DNA from: Mesostigma viride
Lineage: Eukaryota > Streptophyta > Mesostigmatophyceae > Mesostigmatales > Mesostigmataceae
Direction: 5' to 3'
Assembly (NCBI GenBank): GCA_009746045.1
Contig: RPFO01001264.1
Span: 1-64,000 of the forward strand
DNA length: 64,000 nt
Shown here: positions 13,301 through 24,251 of the stretch, piece after piece
Layout: each line of letters opens with the position of its first letter
How positions within the stretch are numbered: position 1 is the first letter of the stretch
Notes under the pieces: generated by a model
What the model was told of the DNA's origin: nothing
The model's input: only the letters and a program-made list of their open reading frames with translations
Databases searched by the model: none
Position numbers and translations under genes: made by a program

Positions 13301-14735
13301 ATGGCCCGTCTACGTACATGGATGTCAAAGAAAAAAAATGATGAGGATTCAGGCTCCCATGGTGTCATCATGGCTGGCCTACGTACATGGATGTCTCATA
13401 AAAAAAATGATGAGGATTCAGGCTCCCATGGTGTCATCATGGCCCGTCTACGTACATGGTTGGCATTTTTGTAATTAATGATGAGGATTCAGGCTCCCAT
13501 GGTGTCATCATGGCTGGCCTACGTACATGGATGTTTCATAAAAAAAATGATGAGGATTCAGGCTCCCATGGTGTCATCATGGCCCGTCTACGTACATGGT
13601 TGGCATTTATGTAATTAATGAAGAGGATTCAGGCTCCCATGGTGTCATCATGGCCCGTCTACGTACATGGATGTCAAGGAATAGTAAATGATGAGGATTC
13701 AGGCTCCCATGGTGTCATCATGGCTTGTCTACGTACATGGTTGGCATTTATGTAATTAACGAGGAGGATTCAGGCTCCATTGGTGTCATCATGGCTGGCC
13801 TACGTACATGGATGTCAAGGAATAGTAAATGATGAGGATTCAGGCTCCCATGGTGTCATCATGGCTTGTCTACGTACATGGTTGGCATTTATGTAATTAA
13901 TGAGGAGGATTCAGGCTCCCATGGTGTCTCCATGGCTGGCCTACGTACATGGATGGCATTTATGTATTTAATGATGAGGATTCAGGCTCCCATGGTGTCA
14001 GATGTCATGGCCTGTCTACGTACATGGATGGCATGTATGTAATTAATGATGAGGATTCAGGCTCCATTGGTGTCATCATGGCTGGCCTACGTATGTACAT
14101 GGATGTCAAAGAAAAAAAAATGATGAGGATTCAGGCTCCCATGGTGTCATCATGGCCCGTCTACGTACATGGATGTCAAGGAATAGTAAATGATGAGGAT
14201 TCAGGCTCCCATGGTGTCATCATGGCCTGTCTACGTACATGGATGGCATGTATGTATTTAATGATGAGGATTCAGGCTCCCATGGTGTCATCATGGCTGG
14301 CCTACGTACATGGATGTCTCAGAAAAAAAATGATGAGGATTCAGGCTCCCATGGTGTCATCATGGCTGGCCTACGTACATGGATGTCAAAGAAAAAAAAA
14401 TGATCAGGATTCAGGCTCCCGTGGTGTCATTATGGCCCGTCTACGTGTTGTTGGCATGTATGAAATTAATGATGAGGATTCAGGCTCCCACAGTGTCATC
14501 ATGGCTGGCCTACGTACATGGTTGGCATTTATGTAATTAATGATGAGGATTCAGGCTCCCATGGTGTCATCATTGCCCGTGTATGTACATGGTTGGCATT
14601 TATGTAATTAATGATGAGGATTCAGGCTCCATTGGTGTCATCATGGCCCGTCTACGTACATGGGTGGCATTTATGTATTTAATGATGAGGATTCAGGCTC
14701 CCATGGGGTCATCATGGCTTGTCTACGTACATGGA
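10325..14735. repeat. 71-bp minisatellite array, inverted half
   Basis: This is the same 71-bp unit in reverse complement. The switch is abrupt, near 10325, where an ATTACATGGATGGCATTTATG junction joins the two polarities. Unit order differs from the left half, so the halves have rearranged independently since the inversion formed. Confidence 0.95.
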
Positions 14736-15004
14736 GTCATATTGATTCATGGAACAATGAGATACCATTCTTAATTGAAAATTGTTCTTGATACTTTCAC
14801 ATGCATGCCCGGAATCGTGAATTTGTGCGGGTTTCCATGATGACAATCCTCATTGAATTCTTGAGCACACAATATTGAGCAATTTAGGGGCACTTCGGCA
14901 ATGTTGACCATTTTCATTCATGATAAAATTAACATTTAATGCAATAAATACATATTCCACTCATTTTAATAAACCATGCAAAAACTTTACAAGCACGCTC
15001 AAGC

Positions 15005-15500
15005 TAGGGGTGGGCTGGCATGCACGCGTGGGTGTGGGGGTGGGCTGGCATGCATGCGTGGGTGTGGGGGGGGCTAGCCTGCATGCGTGGGTGTGTGGGG
15101 GGGCTGGCATGCATGCGTGGGTGTGTGTGGGGGGCTAGCATGCATGCGTGGGTGTGGGGGGGGTCTGGCATGCATGCGTGGGTGTGTATGGGGGCTGGCA
15201 TGCATGCGTGGGTGTGTGTGGGGGGCTAGCATGCATGCGTGGGTGTGTGGGGGGGCTGTCATGCATGCGTGGGTGTGGGGGGGGCTGGCATGAATGCGTG
15301 GGTGTGGGGGGGGCTAGCATGCATGCGTGGGTGTGGGGGTGGGCTAGCATGCATGCGTGGGTGTGAGTGTGGGCTAGCATGCATGCGTGGGTGTGGTGGG
15401 GGGCTAGCATGCATGCGTGGGTGTGTGGGGGGGCTAGCATGCATGCGTGGGTGTGGGGGTGGGCTAGCATGCATGCGTGGGTGTGGGGGGGGGCTAGCAC
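15005..15500. repeat. 30-bp GC-rich minisatellite, expanded allele
   Basis: About sixteen copies of a 30-bp unit of the form GGGCTAGCATGCATGCGTGG plus GTGTGGGGG. Each unit contains the alternating purine-pyrimidine GCATGCATGC and a G-run. Confidence 0.93.
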
Positions 15501-15992
15501 GCCCCACCCCTCCATCGGCACAGCCAGCCTTGTGAGTCTACCCTCAACAACAAGGCTGGTAGGACGACACGCCTGAGCAGCATATGTCATGCCTATCTCC
15601 GGCTAATAATGTGTGATTTTGTGCCAACAACCAAGTTGTTCCACCCAACAACACATTATAAACCCGCTTCCAAAATGCCCAACAAGCCGGACACGTGGAG
15701 GACCACACACGCAGTATATAAAGAGAAAATAAGCTGACTTTTTATCCAGCCAACCTGTGGCTAGCTGCTCTGGTTACCATGACAAATGCTAACATTTACT
15801 CAGTGGGAAAGGTGATCATGAAGAGACCATTGGAACAGCCTACCTGACGCATGTGCCACCAAAGCATTGTGTCCCGCAAAATGCACACTGCCTCCTTTCT
15901 AACAAGCACGAGCCGCTCTCTTTAGGAGACAGGTGCCAGCTCGTCAGTGTCTGGGGAAAATGATATTGCCGCTGCTTAGGAAGACCGCGTGA

Positions 15993-16601
15993 ATTTCCTC
16001 GAACACAACTGTCTATAAAGCAAAAGAAATTTCAGAGAAGCATGGAAATAAAAGCATTACACCTTCCCGACAGGTTGCGGGCCACGCGCTGCAGAAAGCC
16101 AGCCACGTCACAGACGAACTAGCTAAAAGACACCCAGGAATCCAGCGATGCAGCGCCAGGAACCGCAACTTTCTGGCTGCATCTGGCCGGAAAAAAGGCA
16201 AAAAGCTTAGGCTCAACGAGCTAAGAAAGCAGGAAAACGCTAGCTTAAGACGTTTAACACAAGAACGTACCATAACGGGCATTTATTCGTGCCCAGGCGC
16301 ACAAGAAAGTCCACCCTTTCATGGAGTGGTTGGGCAGTACGCATCGCGCAGGGCTAATGTTATCTTACCGCAAAATGACGGGAAAGGTAAAGATAGCAGC
16401 GGGAATTTTTACGGCTTTAGAAACATCATTAAACTAGCTTTCCTTACGACCATCAAAACTGGTAACAATCGACAATCAACCCGGCAGGCATCCATTATAC
16501 TTTATTCATCCCGACAGAAATTCAGGCCGGACCCCCCCTGCCGATGGCAAAGAAAAAAAGCCCGCGACATTATAGATCGCAACCATCCCGCCATAACTTA
16601 G
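15993..16601 (+). pseudogene. Uncharacterised open frame in the right arm
   Basis: A 202-codon open frame without an ATG near its start runs to a TAG at 16599-16601. It is basic, with a Lys-rich stretch (GRKKGKKLRLNELRKQE) and many Ser and Arg residues. The left-arm counterpart on the minus strand (4126-4524) shares most of the sequence but has a stop upstream of Met-Ala-Ala-Ser and several substitutions. Conservation in both arms suggests it descends from coding sequence or an exon of an ancestral element. I recognise no family and see no catalytic motif. Confidence 0.4.
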
Positions 16602-16694
16602 AATCACTAACTAATTTTCTCCAACAATCGAGCATTTTTTCTGCTTTCCGCGTGCCAGATTTGTCACGTTTCGTCTAAAGGCAGTCACCGCCAT

Positions 16695-17097
16695 TAAATC
16701 AGCCGACATAGCTTTTGGGCCTCAATTTGCACCGAAATTTGGTCCGTACCGTCCAGCTCAGTCGGATTATGTATGTGGATCGGCCGTGTTGGTTGCATAC
16801 GCAGGTATATTAATTCTTGCATTCGCCCCGGACCTTCCCCAGGACAGGTCAGGTTATAACAATAATTCTTGCATTCGCCCCCGCCCTTTCCTATGGCCTG
16901 GTCAGGTTTGGGCGCGACGCCACTAGCGCGGCGCCCGCGAAAGAGTGGCCAGGCTCGAGCACGTTTTCTGGATCCCAAGCACCGGATTGGACACTGTCCG
17001 AGGACTGGACAGGAATTGGCTGACCAATCGGATGCTTGCTCGTCGTCTCCAAAAACATATATAAAGAGCCAAATTGCGCGAACTACGCAATGATCCT
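16695..17097. other. Non-coding spacer
   Basis: I find no gene. A short direct repeat (ATTCTTGCATTCGCCCC) occurs at about 16812 and 16864. A GC-rich segment near 16910-16950 resembles sequence just inside the right end of the next element (19415-19450). Confidence 0.5.
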
Positions 17098-17101
17098 TTA
17101 A

Positions 17102-19505
17102 CACTCCGTCTGTAATTACGGGCGTGGCCCGTATTACGGGCGTGGCCCGTAATGGAGGCATGGTTACTCTATTGGTGGTTACTATTGAACTAATTGTCAG
17201 AATGCGCTTTTTATTGGATAGGATGAAAGCTGACTTCAAGGCCTAAAAGAATATCTAATTTTCACGGCCACCCCATGTCAGATGCTCCGTGGCCACCCCA
17301 TGGAAAAAGGTGCTTTTTTGGACTTTCTTGGGCTTGCAATCGGACCGCCGAATGCCAACAACGGTGCAGATGCAGGCAAATGCTAGCAACGTCGGCTGCA
17401 GAAGGAGACTGTCTTTTCGTCACGACTGCTTCGGTCGCGATGTCGTATGCCGAGGTATCCTCGGGTGCTCCTAATCTTGGCACTGGCGATGAACTGTCCG
17501 CAGTCCTTGATGGTTGGGCTGTGAGCCTCGGCTTTAAATCAGGATTTTTGGCGGCCGTGTTGGGCGATTGATTGATCAAGACAACTTTATCACGTAGGGT
17601 CCTGCTTGGTCGAAGGAGCAAGGAGCAGCAAGGAATTCAGATTTCACTCGAGGCGATGGGTAGCGAACCTTACGTAGTGGGAGAAGACCTCGCCCGGCCA
17701 GGCAGTGTCGCTGAGGTTATGTACTTCATGCTCAAGAAAAGGTGGCCCGTGGAGGACGGGACCTTCAGTAGCTAGTGCGCGCTTCATGATTCCGGGTGTC
17801 GAGGCGTGTGAAGATTACCTGCATCCGGCTGGGAGAAGGTTTATGGCAACTTTTGGTTTGTAAATCTGCCAGTTTTTATCACATGTGATCACGGCACATG
17901 GCCGGTGTGACTTCAAGGCAGGTTACTGCATAATGCTAAGCTCTGCGCGCGGCTGCGCCCCGTTGCGTAAACGTGGGTGCTTTCTCTAAGATGCATGACA
18001 GTTCCGGCTGCTACGTTGCCCATGTCACAAGCAAGCCTTGCAAGACGGTCCCCCAAAGCGAGGTAGAGGTTTAGAGAACTGGGTATGGGTGTCCATTCAT
18101 GCTTGTATACATATCTTGCCTGATGCTAGCTATTCATGTGCTACCTTAACAGCAACACCTTGTCATAAACTCTGATAATTGAATAGGTATTTGGGCATGG
18201 TTTGCGAAGTTAAGCGCTTGGAAGTTCACAACTGTCATTATAATGCATGAACCGCTTGCGTGTTTGTATATAGAGGCTGTGGATTCCTCGTAGTAACATG
18301 CAATACCCATGGCAGGCTATTACTGCCTGCAGTGCTTTGCGACAGCCCCAGCCGTGCATGTGTGTGTGCGGTCCCTTGGGGAGCATGCCGTGCCTTGCCA
18401 TGCTAACCGTATCGCGGGCAAACCTCGCAAGGCCCGAAAGATACTTGCGGTTAATCGATGTTCCCGGACATTCATGGTATGCACGTGGCCATGAGTTTCT
18501 CAGGCTATATTGTTGCGTCGTATGCGTTTGCCTGCCAGACAGGCACATACGATGATTAGGATGATGATATGGCGATGCCTTTCTTTTCAACATTTTCAGA
18601 ATGTGGACTTGCACCACGTCGTGGATTTACATGTGTTGCCGTCTTATGCATTGACAGTTGTGCTGGACGACGAGCGGTGGGTTATTATCTATGCATTTGT
18701 TTATATAGCATGGTGCATGCTATGAGCTGGCCCCTCATAACAAGTGCCCTATATTTGATAGCTTCAGTAATCATATTTCTTGTAAAATAGCATCATCCTA
18801 TGTGTCCATTTCAACACCATATCATTTCAAAATAGAGAGGATGTGCCATGACACCATACTAGACGGCCATGCCACATGCACGGCGCATTTGACCCATAGC
18901 ATGGTGCACCTATGGGTTGAACCCTCATTGTGCCCTACATTTGATAGCTTTAGTAAAATATTTCTTGTGCAAAAGCATGTCCTATGTGCCCATTTCATCA
19001 CCATATCATCCTCTAATGAGAGGATGTGCCATGGTACCACAGATGGCCATGCCACATGAATGGCACACCCAAAGGCTAGAATGGAGCATTCTAGTTCTTA
19101 TTACGGGTGTCACCCGTAATGGTTTGAGTGCCTAGATATTTGGAAGCTTGTGCATGATTGATGCTGAATTTCTCACCAAGCGTCCATTATGTAGTGTACT
19201 TTTGGGTTTAGGAGGTTTTTGGTGCCCTCAACTTTATCATCATACCCCAATTTAGAACCATCTCATCACCCCTTTTTTGTTAACGTTTGTAGCCAAACCC
19301 CCTCAGATGGCAACGTGCAATTCACCAATATTTGTTATCCAAAAAAAATATTTAAAATATATTCAAATAGCCCAGCATTGGATCTCGGATCCCATCGAAC
19401 CGTTTTTCCAGATTCGGCGCGACGCTCCGGCGCCCGCATTTGGCGCGATTCTGCATTCTACGAAAAATTACGGGCCACACCCGTTATAAGTTCACAGACG
19501 GAGTG
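17102..19505. mobile_element. TTAA-flanked 2.4-kb transposon-like element
   Basis: Both ends read TTAA followed inward by CACTCCGTCTGT (left 17102, right ending 19505 on the other strand). The next 25-30 bp inward also match, including a palindromic TTACGGGCGTGGCCCGTAA. That palindrome is repeated twice at the left end (17117-17151) and recurs near 19102-19121. A TTAA target duplication is typical of piggyBac-type transposons. The CACT start is unlike canonical piggyBac ends, so the superfamily is open. The interior has only short unrecognised frames and no transposase, so it is probably nonautonomous. Confidence 0.7.
18744..19068 (+). repeat. 186-bp direct repeat, about 1.8 copies
   Basis: GTGCCCTAYATTTGATAGCTT begins at 18744 and again at 18930. 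Similarity continues through an AGAGGATGTGCCATG segment in each copy. It lies inside the TTAA-flanked element, is diverged, and has no coding signal. Confidence 0.8.
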
Positions 19506-19509
19506 TTAA

Positions 19510-20205
19510 GCAGCGTTACTCTGCCGAAATGTCAACCTAGACCGGTCAAGTGACGCCGAGGTGTTCACCGATAGTTCAGGTCAGCCACAGCGCGCCTTCG
19601 AATCTAGGCACGGTCGCATTTTTTTTTAGGAAATGTAGAATTGTTGTCGACCAGCTACCAACGCCCGACCGGACCCATAAAACGGAAACATCAAGGCGAT
19701 GTGATGTAGGTGTGTCTGATTTCATTAATACACAGAGCATCGTGAATATAATATATAATAATATTATATAATATACTATAATAAATATAATTTTAATTTT
19801 ATGTTAATTTTAATGTTATTTCATATAACATAATATAATATAATAATATATATATAATATAATATAATATTATATAAAAGTAAATAAAAAATTAAAATGT
19901 AAAAGAAAAATATCTACCTTATTGGGGTTTAATGTTCCTTTCCAGTTCAGCATAAGTACACTCTTGAGTGTGTGCAATGTTTGGTTATACGCCATTGTCT
20001 TAAAATAGCAACCAATGTAAACCTCCGTCCTAACCACATTTGGATACAATAAAGACATTGATGCCTGACACATAGCATTCATTGCTTGAAATACCATGCA
20101 TATTTTGTGTCAATGTTCTGCAGACCACAGCTTCAAGTGGGCATACTTCGCTTTCCTCAATATAATGGCGACATGGCATTTGGTGAAAGTGGTGAGTGCC
20201 ATGAA
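19510..20205. other. AT-rich spacer upstream of the transposase locus
   Basis: This stretch contains an AT-only tract at about 19745-19890 made of ATAATATTATA-type repeats. No gene is supported. Confidence 0.6.
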
Positions 20206-20754
20206 GTTGCGCCGGCCGTCGTTATCCATGACGAACTGAATGGGTTTCGTGCAAATCAAGTTTTTTGTTTTGGTGTTCCAGTTGCGCCGGCCGGCGTTTC
20301 CAATGGTATCTTGCGCGCACTTGCAAAAGCTTGCACGCTTATCAACATTTTGTGTTGGTAAACATTTTATCACCTCTGGGATTTCCGCCTTCACTACCTG
20401 AGTTGCTTCTTTGTGGTTTTCAAATGCAACCGAGTTACGCCGGCCGTCGTTACTCATGACAAATTGTAGGGGTTTTGTGCAAATCACTTTTGTATGGTTT
20501 ACATGCATCCAGTTGCGCCGGCCGGCGTTTCCAATGGTATCTTGCAGTTGCGCAATCAGGCCCCATTACCAAAAGTGTGTTTGTACATCTTTTTTACACC
20601 TGAAGGATTTCTGCCTGCATATCCTGAGTTGCTTCTTAATGGTTTTTAATTGCGCCCGAGTTACGCCGGCCGTCGTTATTAATGACAAACTGTATGTGTT
20701 TCATAAAATCACTTTTGTATGGTTTACATGTATCCAGTTGCGCCGGCCGGCGTT
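20206..20754 (+). repeat. 228-bp tandem array with paired GC palindromes
   Basis: Three units start at 20206, 20434 and 20660. Each contains two copies of GTTRCGCCGGCCGKCGTT about 75-78 bp apart (second copies at 20281, 20512 and 20737). The core GCGCCGGCCGGCGT is self-complementary. One further intact copy sits in an intron of the following gene (23390), and two degenerate ones in another intron (22419 and 22491). It may be a transposase-binding subterminal array or a promoter element; neither is shown. Confidence 0.85.
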
Positions 20755-21043
20755 ATTAATGACGCTTGTCGTTCTTGTTTGATGCCCATCGTTTTCGTCG
20801 TGTCTTTAATGGTGATTATTTATCATTACTCATCCTCAGGGCTTTCGGTGCCGCGGGATTAAGAGGCGAAAAAAATCAGCTGCCGTCTGACCAAAGTCTG
20901 ATGGCGCGATCGGGGCGGGGGGCCGTTTCCGACGGTTCGCGTCCCTTGTCCAATGACGACCGGGAGCCTGCACTTCGCGGTCCTGGAGCGACAAGTACAT
21001 CGAGAACAAGGGGTACAAAATTGCCAATGACATCTTTCCTATC

Positions 21044-24000
21044 ATGGCGGAACGCGTGAAAGCAAACAACCACAGGACGCCAGAGATGAGCGCGGAGGTT
21101 CTGTCTTGCGCAGCTTCAAGACTAAATGCCATGGTGGCGGAGAGCAACGGCATTAAGAAGAGGAAGAACTGTGACGGCGGGCTTCCTGAAAATTGGGCGG
21201 AATCTCTTCGGGATAACATCAAGAAGGCTTTTGGCGACTTGGGAACATCTGAGAAGGATCGTGGGCTTAGGTGGGCCTTGTGTGGACTTGTTACGAAGGC
21301 AATGGAGGGCGTCCCGGACAGGATTGTGGAGCGCGCGTTCGGGATTGACAGGCGCTTTGTCGCAACTGTTCGGGGTCACAGGGATGGAATGGAAGAAGGG
21401 GAGGACGACCTTTTGATGAGTGCGCCAGAGAGGAGGAGGAGGAAAGACGAGCTTCCGACGGAAGTCATTGCCCTGATACAAGCGTGCTGGAGGGATGATA
21501 ACTTGACGCGGGCGTCTCCGAACATGAAGGATGTTCATTGTGAATGGACCAGAAAGGATTACAAACATACACTAGCGTTTTCGGAGGGTGCGCGCTACTA
21601 TACTGTCTCCAAGTCGAAGATTTACGAAGTGTTCATTTCCCGCCATCCGGAGTTGAAGCCACCGCGGCGGATGGACAGTAGGGAGGGGGGGGGGGGGGAG
21701 GGAGAGGAGGGTGTGAGGGGGGGAAATCAGGTGATTTTGGAGACGGAGGCAGGGATGTCAATGCTACGCACGAATCAGAAGAGCACAGTTCATGTGGGAT
21801 ACACTACTTTTTGCAAGCATATGCCCGCATGCGTCAAGGGGCGGTGGAAAATGCGGAACTTGTGCGCATGCCAGCACCACACTACCATGCAGTCCATGGT
21901 TGGGGGGTTGGCCAAATTTCGTGCAACTTTTCATGCCAGATGCGAGTGCGGACCTGAATGCCACGCGTGCGATCATGGTAGCCAGCTCGACGTGGGGTCG
22001 TCCGTGCCCACATGTTCCATTTTCAAAGCCACTCACACGACAGAGTGGGTGAACAAGTTTACTTGTGAGGTGGAGGGGATGAGGGAGGGGGGAGGTTCGA
22101 GGTCGTCTGTGGGGTCGTCGCGGCCGCAGGTTCAGCCTTTTCAGGGCGAACTTGAGGATCTGCCCATGCATGGGAGGGTGCTGGACGACGAGGAAGGGGT
22201 GCCCGATCATGACCTGGGCGAGGAGTTGGGGGTTTGCTCGATCCGGCGTAAGGCTTGTGTGTTGGGCACTTGCCTGGCTCCCAAGTGTGGAATTCGGAAC
22301 TTCATGTTATGCGAACGGGAGGAGGCTTCCAACCACCTGATTTCATGGACCAGATACGAGATGCAGGATGTGCCGCCGGGTGCGGTTCTTGGGCCAGAGG
22401 TAATTTTTAGTGGAGTGGTTGCGCCCCAAGGCGTTTCTTTTGCAATGTTTCCTGAAGTTCTTGGGCCAGAGGTAATTTTTAGTGGAGTGGTTGCGCCCCA
22501 AGGCGTTTCTTTTTCAATTTTTCCTGAGGTCCTGTCTTTTTTCTTTCTACAGGTCATTGGTGGGTCGAAGTTGATGTCTTTTCTGTATGTGCACACTGCG
22601 CATATGCAGGACGACTGTGACGAGATCGCAAAGGCTGGTGGGCAGCGATTGACGCAAGTCGACGTCAAGTCCACACCAACGGAGCTAAAGGAGGCAATTG
22701 TGGACAAGTGGCCGGACTTCATCCAGCATTGCTTCAACGCGTGGTGGCAAGCGGACGCCTCCAAGGAATGTCTCTCAAGGATGCGGGTGGGGGACCTTGT
22801 ATGCCACACAGATTACGCCGAGAACTACCAGTCTTACACCTATCACAATCTCCAAGCACAGTATTGGCATCCAGTCACATTCGTCCTTATGCCCTGGATC
22901 GTGCGCTACTTGGATCCAGCGTCGGGAAAGGTCGTGAGAAGGGAGTTTCACTTCATCGGACAGGGCGGAATGAAAAGGGACGGGCGGGCCCTCCGTTTTG
23001 CTATCCTCAAAATCCTGGCGACACTACGGTCAGAAGGGGTAGAGGTGAAGCGCTTCATTGGGTGGTCGGACAATTGCTCCATGCAGTTCAAGTCAAGGAA
23101 TGTGATCGCGGAAGTGGCCCGGCTGCTGACGGAGGATCCGCACCTGGAGTCATTTGAGTGGAATTACTTTGGGGAGCAGCACGGAAAGGGGGAGGTGGAT
23201 GGAGCTGGTGGGACTGTGAAGTGCATGTTGAGGAGGTGGCACATCAGGGAAGAGAACCAGGACAAACAGACGGCCGCCCAGTTGGTGGAGAATCTGGCGT
23301 CGGGGGCGGTGGGCGGGACCACAACGACCAGGCGTAACTTCTTCGAGTTCCCCGAGGTAATTAAGTGTACAGTCCTCGTTCAGGGAATAGTTACGCCGGC
23401 CGTCGTTTCTAGGGCGTTCTTGGAGTCCTGGCGATCAGGAGTGCTTAATAAAACACAACTAGCTCGATGGTCTCGTAACTTCAACTTTCCCTTGTGCAAA
23501 TCTTGTCTTCGACGCGCAGGTGCTTCCTTACAGCCCAGGGCGCGGCGAAATCAAAGGAGTGAAGAAGGCGCACTGGTGGCGCATGGACAAGTCGAATGTG
23601 ACGCGCTTAATGCTGCGCCAGTATTCCTGCTATTGTGGCGGTGCGTGCGCCGAGGAAAGGTGGTGGGATTGTCGAAAGGAGTGGACCGACATGGACGGCT
23701 GGAATGTGGGAGGTGCTCGGATGAAGCTCCACAAACTGGGGGAGCCAGTGCAAAGGAACCCAAACGGACAAGGGGGGCACGCAGGGACGCGACTGAACAG
23801 ACTACAGGCAGAGAGGACGATGATGGGAAGGAGACTGAAGCTGCGAGACATTTTTGCCGTCGAGTCCTACTCTGGTGATGAGTCCCACGATCCAGATCAT
23901 CCATATTGGCTAGCGGAAGTCTTGCAGGAGCCTTATCAGGTGGCCGCTACTTTCGTGAGGCGAGTGGCCGACAGAAACGGCAAGGTCGATAGGGAGTTGT

Positions 24001-24251
24001 TCCGTAAGGGACAATGGGTGGTGGGGGTGCGCTACTGGGACAGATTTCCGGGTATGGCGACGATGTTCAAAATGGACGCCGATGCGCAAGCTGAACAGCC
24101 AAACTTGGTCAATTGCTACCTGTGCATGGACGCGGGGTTCGAACACACCATTGTTGTCAACCCAGCTAACAATCGCCAGGCCATCTTGACCATTCCGACA
24201 GACGTCGAGAAACGGCTCACGAACTTGGCCAAGAAGAGACCTGTTGAGTAG
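21044..24251 (+). CDS. DDE/RNase H-fold transposase-like protein (3 exons)
   Basis: Exons 21044-22399, 22553-23356 and 23520-24251 give about 963 residues, with both introns in phase 0. The first intron is also open in frame; the second breaks the frame and has a clear GT-AG boundary. The N-terminal third is charged, then a Cys/His-rich stretch (CACQHH, CECGPECHACDH) looks metal-binding. The core has HTDYAENY (Asp 539), GWSDNCSMQFK (Asp 625) and FGEQHGKGEVDGAGG (Glu 660), giving a D-D-34-E arrangement. That pattern resembles eukaryotic transposon-derived proteins of the SDG-QYKN and HGKG-DG-GGT type. The C-terminal part (WLAEVLQEPYQV, VGVRYWDRFPG) resembles a small chromatin-reader barrel. 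The frame is open upstream to 20957, so an earlier exon may exist. I do not assign a superfamily. No terminal repeats were found. Confidence 0.7.
22385..22528 (+). repeat. 72-bp tandem duplication spanning a 5' splice site
   Basis: 22385-22456 is repeated as 22457-22528 with few differences. Each copy contains the exon end GGGCCAGAG and the intron start GTAATTTTTAG, so two donor sites (22400 and 22472) face one acceptor (AG at 22551-22552). 72 is a multiple of three, so use of either donor, or retention of the whole stretch, keeps the frame. Confidence 0.85.

Larger units (their letters stand above)
4010..16694. mobile_element. 12.7-kb foldback-like inverted repeat element
   Basis: The sequence from ATGGCGACTGC at 4010 inward is matched in reverse complement by the sequence ending GCAGTCACCGCCAT at 16694. 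The layout is arm (4010-5600), minisatellite in one orientation (5601-10324), the same minisatellite inverted (10325-14735), and arm (14736-16694). The arms diverge by substitutions and by different copy numbers of a 30-bp repeat, so the structure has evolved and is not a sequencing hairpin. I found no convincing target-site duplication and no transposase. It could be a foldback transposon, a nonautonomous DNA element with very long terminal inverted repeats, or two elements in head-to-head orientation. Confidence 0.8.
14736..16694. repeat. Right arm of the foldback element
   Basis: This arm is about 1.96 kb and is the reverse complement of 4010-5600. The extra length is mainly the expanded 30-bp repeat at 15005-15500. 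It carries the longer version of the arm-encoded open frame, on the plus strand (15993-16601). Confidence 0.85.

Noticed and set aside
5601-14735. CRISPR array
   Set aside because: The 71-bp periodic units have no unique spacers; linkers are a small set of recurring variants, polarity flips midway, and the context is eukaryotic.
5726-14774. Small proteins with repeated DEDSGSHGVIMA or RIQAPMVSS motifs
   Set aside because: The unit is 71 bp, so frames rotate through the satellite. The same peptides appear on both strands because the array is inverted, with no start or splice context.
4010-16694. Chimeric or hairpin-read assembly artefact
   Set aside because: The arms differ by substitutions, indels and repeat copy number, and the satellite halves differ in unit order; a mirrored read would give near-identical arms.
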